A DNA stretch of 64,000 bases, taken from Bacillota bacterium. GTDB taxonomy: Bacteria; Bacillota_E; Symbiobacteriia; Symbiobacteriales; Symbiobacteriaceae. The stretch lies in the NCBI GenBank assembly GCA_003242675.1, contig QGVE01000001.1, forward strand, positions 26,631 through 90,630. Reading direction: 5' to 3'. The position numbers and the translations under genes were made by a program. The notes beneath the pieces were generated by a model, which ran no database searches, was not told the DNA's origin, and saw only the letters and a list, made by a program, of their open reading frames with translations. Each line of letters begins with the position of its first letter. Position 1 is the stretch's first letter. This document shows, in pieces, positions 60,500 through 64,000 of the stretch.

Positions 60500-61708
60500 A
60501 TGACGGGAGCTGCTACCTCTGGGTCCACACGGATGAGCGGTGTCGGTCTGCTGTCCGATCTCGCGGCGCTTCCCTGGCACCAGCGCCCGCCGGCAGGCTG
60601 GTGGCCGGTCGCGGTCTCCCTGGCCATGGGTCAGGCGGAATCGGCGATCAGCCGCTGCCGGGCGCTGGCAGAGGCGCTGCCCGACCGGCTCGATCTGCGG
60701 GCGCGCCTCGGCGTCATGCTCCTGCGGGCCGGGGGCGAGTCCGCCGTGCAGGAGGCGGTGGATCACCTGGCGCCGGCGGTCAAGCGCGACCCCGACCATC
60801 CCCACCTGCGGCGGTGGCTGGCGGAGGCCCTGTCCCGCAGCGGCATGCCGGAAGCCGCCCTCGCCCACCTGGACGCCGCACTGCGGGCGAATCCCGATCT
60901 CCCCGAGCTCTGGATGGCCAAAGGGAAGACCCTGCTGGCGCTGGGGCGCCCTGAGGAGGCCCTGCTCTACGTCGACGCGGCCCTCACCGGGAGGCCGCGC
61001 AGCGGCGCCCTGTGGAACCTGCGGGGGCTCTGCCTGGACGAACTGGGCCGGCTGCAGGAGGCCGCGGAGGCGTACCGCAAGGCGGCCCTGCTCCTGCGCA
61101 CCGACGGTGCGGCCTGGGCCAACCTGGGGCTGGCCCTCCAGAAGACCGGCCAGACCGCCGAGGCGCTCCGGGCTTTGCTGAAGGCCGTGCGCCTGCGGCC
61201 TTCGGATCCCACGCTGCTCAACAACGTGGGCTACACCCTGCTGCGGGCCGGACGCACGCGGGAGGCCATCGAGTCGTACCGCCAGGCCAGCCAGCTGGAG
61301 CCCGACTCGCCGCTGACCCTGGGCAACCTGGCGGCGGCGCTCTTCGAGGGCGGCATGATGGCCGAGGCCACCCGCCTCCTGGACGCCGCCCTGGAGAGGG
61401 CCCCTGGCGATCCCACGCTGCTCAACAACAAGGGCCACCTGCTCCTGAAGGCCGGCCAGTACCGGGAAGCGCTGGCGTGTTTCGAGGAGGCCCTGAAGCG
61501 GGCCCCCGACAACCCCGCCGCCCTGGCGAATCAGGCCGCCTGCTACTTCGCGCTCGGGCGGTACGAGCAGGCGCTGAACGCGTATCGGCTGGCGGTGGCC
61601 ACCGAACCGCACAACAAGCAGTACCTGTGGTCCATCGGCGTGTGCCTGGAGCGGCTGGGCCGGGCGGAGGAGGCCCTGCAGACCTACAACCAGGCACTGG
61701 GCGCTTGA
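60500..61708 (+). CDS. Tetratricopeptide repeat protein
   Basis: A 402-residue protein with about nine TPR units of 34 residues from residue 55 onward; examples are AWANLGLALQKTGQTAEALR, LLNNVGYTLLRAGRTREAIE, LLNNKGHLLLKAGQYREALA and ALANQAACYFALGRYEQALN. No signal peptide or membrane segment is seen; the first 40 residues are unrelated. ATG 60500 follows GGGAGGAAACGGCA. Its partner is unknown. A 14-bp perfect hairpin follows. Confidence 0.9.
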   Translation: MTGAATSGSTRMSGVGLLSDLAALPWHQRPPAGWWPVAVSLAMGQAESAISRCRALAEALPDRLDLRARLGVMLLRAGGESAVQEAVDHLAPAVKRDPDHPHLRRWLAEALSRSGMPEAALAHLDAALRANPDLPELWMAKGKTLLALGRPEEALLYVDAALTGRPRSGALWNLRGLCLDELGRLQEAAEAYRKAALLLRTDGAAWANLGLALQKTGQTAEALRALLKAVRLRPSDPTLLNNVGYTLLRAGRTREAIESYRQASQLEPDSPLTLGNLAAALFEGGMMAEATRLLDAALERAPGDPTLLNNKGHLLLKAGQYREALACFEEALKRAPDNPAALANQAACYFALGRYEQALNAYRLAVATEPHNKQYLWSIGVCLERLGRAEEALQTYNQALGA

Positions 61709-61721
61709 GCGGAACAGGCCG

Positions 61722-61752
61722 GCGCACCGCGCCGGCCTGTTCATCTATGTGA
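61722..61752. terminator. Bidirectional terminator after the TPR gene
   Basis: GAACAGGCCGGCGC and GCGCCGGCCTGTTC form a perfect 14-bp stem with a three-base loop, between convergent genes. Confidence 0.85.
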
Positions 61753-61791
61753 TCGGCGGGGTGCGCGCCCCCCGCCTGGTTGGGCGCCCCG

Positions 61792-62025
61792 CTACTTCAG
61801 GGTAGCGGAGCCGTCTGCCAGGACCTGCTGGGCGTGTTTCACCATCACCTTGACCATTTTGCCGCCGATCCGGCCCCCGATGTGGCCACAGGCGCGTGAG
61901 CTCATCTGGGGCCAGCCTTGCTGCATGATGGTGTCCGTGAGGCCTACCTGTTCGGCGACCTCCCACTTCAGGCGGTCCAGAAGCTCGTGCGGCAAAACGC
62001 GGCCGGTGGGCGTGAACTGCGCCAC
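61792..62025 (-). CDS. Alpha/beta-type small acid-soluble spore protein
   Basis: A 77-residue SASP that would coat and protect spore DNA. LKWEVAEQVGL contains the GPR protease cleavage region (E-V-A), and the DNA-binding segment is SSRACGHIGGRIGGKMVKVM, corresponding to the GSVGGEITKRLV region of Bacillus SASPs; KHAQQVLA follows. The start is GTG 62025 after CAGGAGGTGGTGCCC. It is divergent from the FtsA-like gene. A forespore sigma-G promoter is expected upstream, but I could not identify one with confidence. Confidence 0.9.
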   Translation of the reverse strand: MAQFTPTGRVLPHELLDRLKWEVAEQVGLTDTIMQQGWPQMSSRACGHIGGRIGGKMVKVMVKHAQQVLADGSATLK

Positions 62026-62217
62026 GGGCACCACCTCCTGCGGTGTTGCATCCCTAGTGTTCGCCGCAGGCGATGTCGTTATGTCTACCAATCCGCGGCA
62101 CGGCAGCCGGCCGCGCACCGCCTTCCCGGCCCCACGAAGGAGCCTCGCGGCGCGTTGTCGAAGACTTATCCGGTTTTGGCTATCTTCGGCAGCGCGTGGC
62201 GCGAGGAGGTCCTGAAG

Positions 62218-64000
62218 TTGTCGTCCCGCCCGCTTCTGACGCTCGACATCGGCACCCGCAAGGTGGCCGGACTGGTCACCGTCGCCAGTGCGAAGGGGCT
62301 CAGGATCGTCGCCGCAGAGGTCATGGAGCACGCCACCCGCGCGATGCTCGACGGCCAGATCCACGACGTCGTCGCCGTGGCCGAGGTCGTTGCGCGCATC
62401 GTCGCGCGGCTGGAGAAGCGCACCGGCGAGTCGCTGCGGGAAGTCGCGGTCGCGGCGGCGGGACGTGCCCTGCGCACCGTGCGCGGGCGCGCCGAACGGC
62501 AGCTCTCAGGGCTTACGGAGCTGACGGCCGACGAGGTGTTCAGCCTGGAGCTGGAGGCCGTGCAGGCCGCGCAGACGGCCCTGAGCGAGGTCCTGAAAGA
62601 GGGCGAGAAGCCGCAGGACTACCATTACGTCGGCCACTCGGTGACCCGGTGCCTGCTGGACGGCTTTCCGCTCACCAACCTCGTCGGGCAGCGGGGCACA
62701 GCCGCCGAAATCGAGGTCATCGCCACGTTCCTGCCCCGGGGCGTGGTCGACTCGCTGCAGGCGGTCCTGGAGCGGTGCAACCTGGAGATGGTCGCCCTCA
62801 CGCTGGAGCCGATCGCGGCCCTGAGCGTGGCGGTGCCCGAGTCCATGCGCCACCTCAACCTGGCCCTGGTCGACATCGGCGCGGGCACCTCAGACATCGC
62901 CCTCACCGCCCGCGGCGCCGTCCTCGCTTACGATATGGTGCCCATCGCCGGCGACGAGATTACCGAGGCGCTCTCCGAGGCGTTTCTGCTGGACTTCAAC
63001 GTGGGCGAGGCGGTCAAGCGCAAGGCCGGTTCGGCGGAGTCCGTGACGTTCACCGACATCCTCGGCCAGACCCTGGTGAAGTCGCGCGCCGAACTCGTCG
63101 CCGCGATGCAGCCGGCGGCGCAGCGGCTCGCAGACCAGATCGCCCGCCGGATCCTGAAGCTGAACGGCGGTCAGCCGCCGCAGGCCGTCCTGCTGGTCGG
63201 CGGAGGGTCGCTCACGCCCGGGCTTCCGGAGTACCTCGCCGCCGTGCTGGGGCTGCCGGCCCAGCGGGTGGCCGTGCGCGGCCGCGACGCGATCGCGGGC
63301 GTGGAAGGGGCGCGGAAACTGCTGAAGGGACCGGAGGCCGTCACGCCCATCGGCATCGCCGTCGCCGCCCGCGACCATTCCACCCTGGGCTTCTCGTACG
63401 TCTATGTTAACGGCACCGGGGTGCGCCTGTTCCGCCCCGGCCGGCTGACGGTGGCCGACGCCCTGCTGGCCGCCGGGGTATCGATCCGGGACCTGCAGGG
63501 AACCGTCGGAAAGGGGCTGACGATCACCGTCAACGGCCAGCTGCGCATGGTGCCCGGCACCTTCGGCCGGCCTGCCCGGATCCTGGTCAATGGCGAGCCT
63601 GCGGGGCTGGAGACCCCCGTGCAGCATCACGACCGGATCGACGTGGAACCCGGCACCCCCGGACAGCCGGGTCGGGCGACGGTCGCCGAGGTGGCGCCGG
63701 AGGCGGCGGAGCAGCTCACCATCACGCTGAACGGCGTCACCCATGCACTCTTGCCGCTGGTCACGGTGAACGGCGAGCCTGCCCGGCCGGACCGGGAGCT
63801 GGCGGACAACGACGTTGTGATCGTGCGGCCGCTCCGCACCGTGGAGGACGTCCTGACCGCGCTCGGCTACGGCGACCTGTCGACAGGCGAGGTCATTCGC
63901 TATACACTGGACGGCAGACCGGGTTCCCTGGTCTGGCCGCGCTACACCGTCATGGTCAACGGCCGGGAGGCCGGGCCCGACGCGCCGGTCCATCCCGGGG
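62218..64000 (+). CDS. FtsA-like actin-fold protein with C-terminal beta repeats (3' end outside window)
   Basis: An open frame from TTG 62218, directly after GAGGAGGTCCTGAAG, to the window end, at least 594 residues. The N-terminal 390 residues are an actin-like ATPase of the FtsA/PilM type: phosphate-1 TLDIGTRKVAGLV, VAVAAAGRALRTVRG, GHSVTRCLLDGFPLTNLVG (SHS2-type region), phosphate-2 LALVDIGAGTSDIAL near 218 and adenosine motif VLLVGGGSLTPGL near 325. After residue 400 come repeated beta-rich units with the theme VNGEPA or VNGRE (ARILVNGEPA, VTVNGEPARP, YTVMVNGREA) that are not part of classical FtsA. It is probably a cell-division, sporulation or envelope-assembly ATPase. Confidence 0.85.
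   Translation, partial: MSSRPLLTLDIGTRKVAGLVTVASAKGLRIVAAEVMEHATRAMLDGQIHDVVAVAEVVARIVARLEKRTGESLREVAVAAAGRALRTVRGRAERQLSGLTELTADEVFSLELEAVQAAQTALSEVLKEGEKPQDYHYVGHSVTRCLLDGFPLTNLVGQRGTAAEIEVIATFLPRGVVDSLQAVLERCNLEMVALTLEPIAALSVAVPESMRHLNLALVDIGAGTSDIALTARGAVLAYDMVPIAGDEITEALSEAFLLDFNVGEAVKRKAGSAESVTFTDILGQTLVKSRAELVAAMQPAAQRLADQIARRILKLNGGQPPQAVLLVGGGSLTPGLPEYLAAVLGLPAQRVAVRGRDAIAGVEGARKLLKGPEAVTPIGIAVAARDHSTLGFSYVYVNGTGVRLFRPGRLTVADALLAAGVSIRDLQGTVGKGLTITVNGQLRMVPGTFGRPARILVNGEPAGLETPVQHHDRIDVEPGTPGQPGRATVAEVAPEAAEQLTITLNGVTHALLPLVTVNGEPARPDRELADNDVVIVRPLRTVEDVLTALGYGDLSTGEVIRYTLDGRPGSLVWPRYTVMVNGREAGPDAPVHPG

Overview
The window looks like chromosome from a very GC-rich, endospore-forming Firmicute. 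I infer Symbiobacterium or a close relative. The support is spoIVA, ytaF and an alpha/beta-type SASP gene, the Bacillus-like neighbourhood fni...der-plsY-gpsA-spoIVA, GAGG-type ribosome binding sites and frequent GTG/TTG starts. I saw no rRNA, tRNA, CRISPR array or complete insertion sequence.

Layout. (1) 1-9.8 kb: 3' end of type 2 IPP isomerase, a lipoprotein and a membrane glycosyltransferase, then DUF1614, der, plsY, gpsA, ytaF and spoIVA (translation, phospholipid and spore-coat genes). (2) 9.8-13.8 kb: DUF2249 protein, a SAM riboswitch controlling metX, lysC, and a DinB-family protein. (3) 14.1-20.5 kb, minus strand: an abgA / PepT-like / DcuC-like scavenging operon and a short-Q-loop cytochrome bd oxidase (cydAB). 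(4) 20.5-27.7 kb: ndk, a LysM protein, SAM-byproduct salvage genes (mtnP, ahcY, a TIM-barrel gene) and a PAS-PAS-GGDEF-EAL protein.

(5) 27.7-45.4 kb is the most distinctive part, a carbon monoxide / hydrogen island. cooS-cooF (Ni carbon monoxide dehydrogenase and its ferredoxin) diverge from a CooA-type CO sensor gene and cooC. These are followed by a complete Hyf-like group 4 [NiFe] hydrogenase operon (hyfD-B-G-C-H-E-F-I order), a maturation protease, hypA, hypB and a nickel/cobalt ECF transporter. The parts fit CO oxidation coupled through ferredoxin to membrane-bound H2 evolution, with local nickel supply. Three accessory genes appear damaged or reduced: cooA has an in-frame amber codon, only the metal-binding half of nikR survives, and the CbiQ/NikQ component lacks about 100 residues. 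The CODH and hydrogenase catalytic residues are intact. A TGTC-N8-GACA site matching the CooA consensus lies upstream of cooS.

(6) 45.4-64 kb: acyltransferase, GT2-GtrA glycosyltransferase, MTA/SAH deaminase, aldo/keto reductase, ion channel, beta-propeller protein, YlbF-like protein, ComB, DinG, SurE, phosphatidylserine decarboxylase and synthase, a deacetylase-like protein without its metal ligands, a TPR protein, SASP, and an FtsA-like actin-fold protein that runs off the end of the window.

Many convergent gene pairs are separated by perfect GC-rich hairpins acting as probable bidirectional terminators. All functional calls rest on motif recognition by eye. No searches were run.
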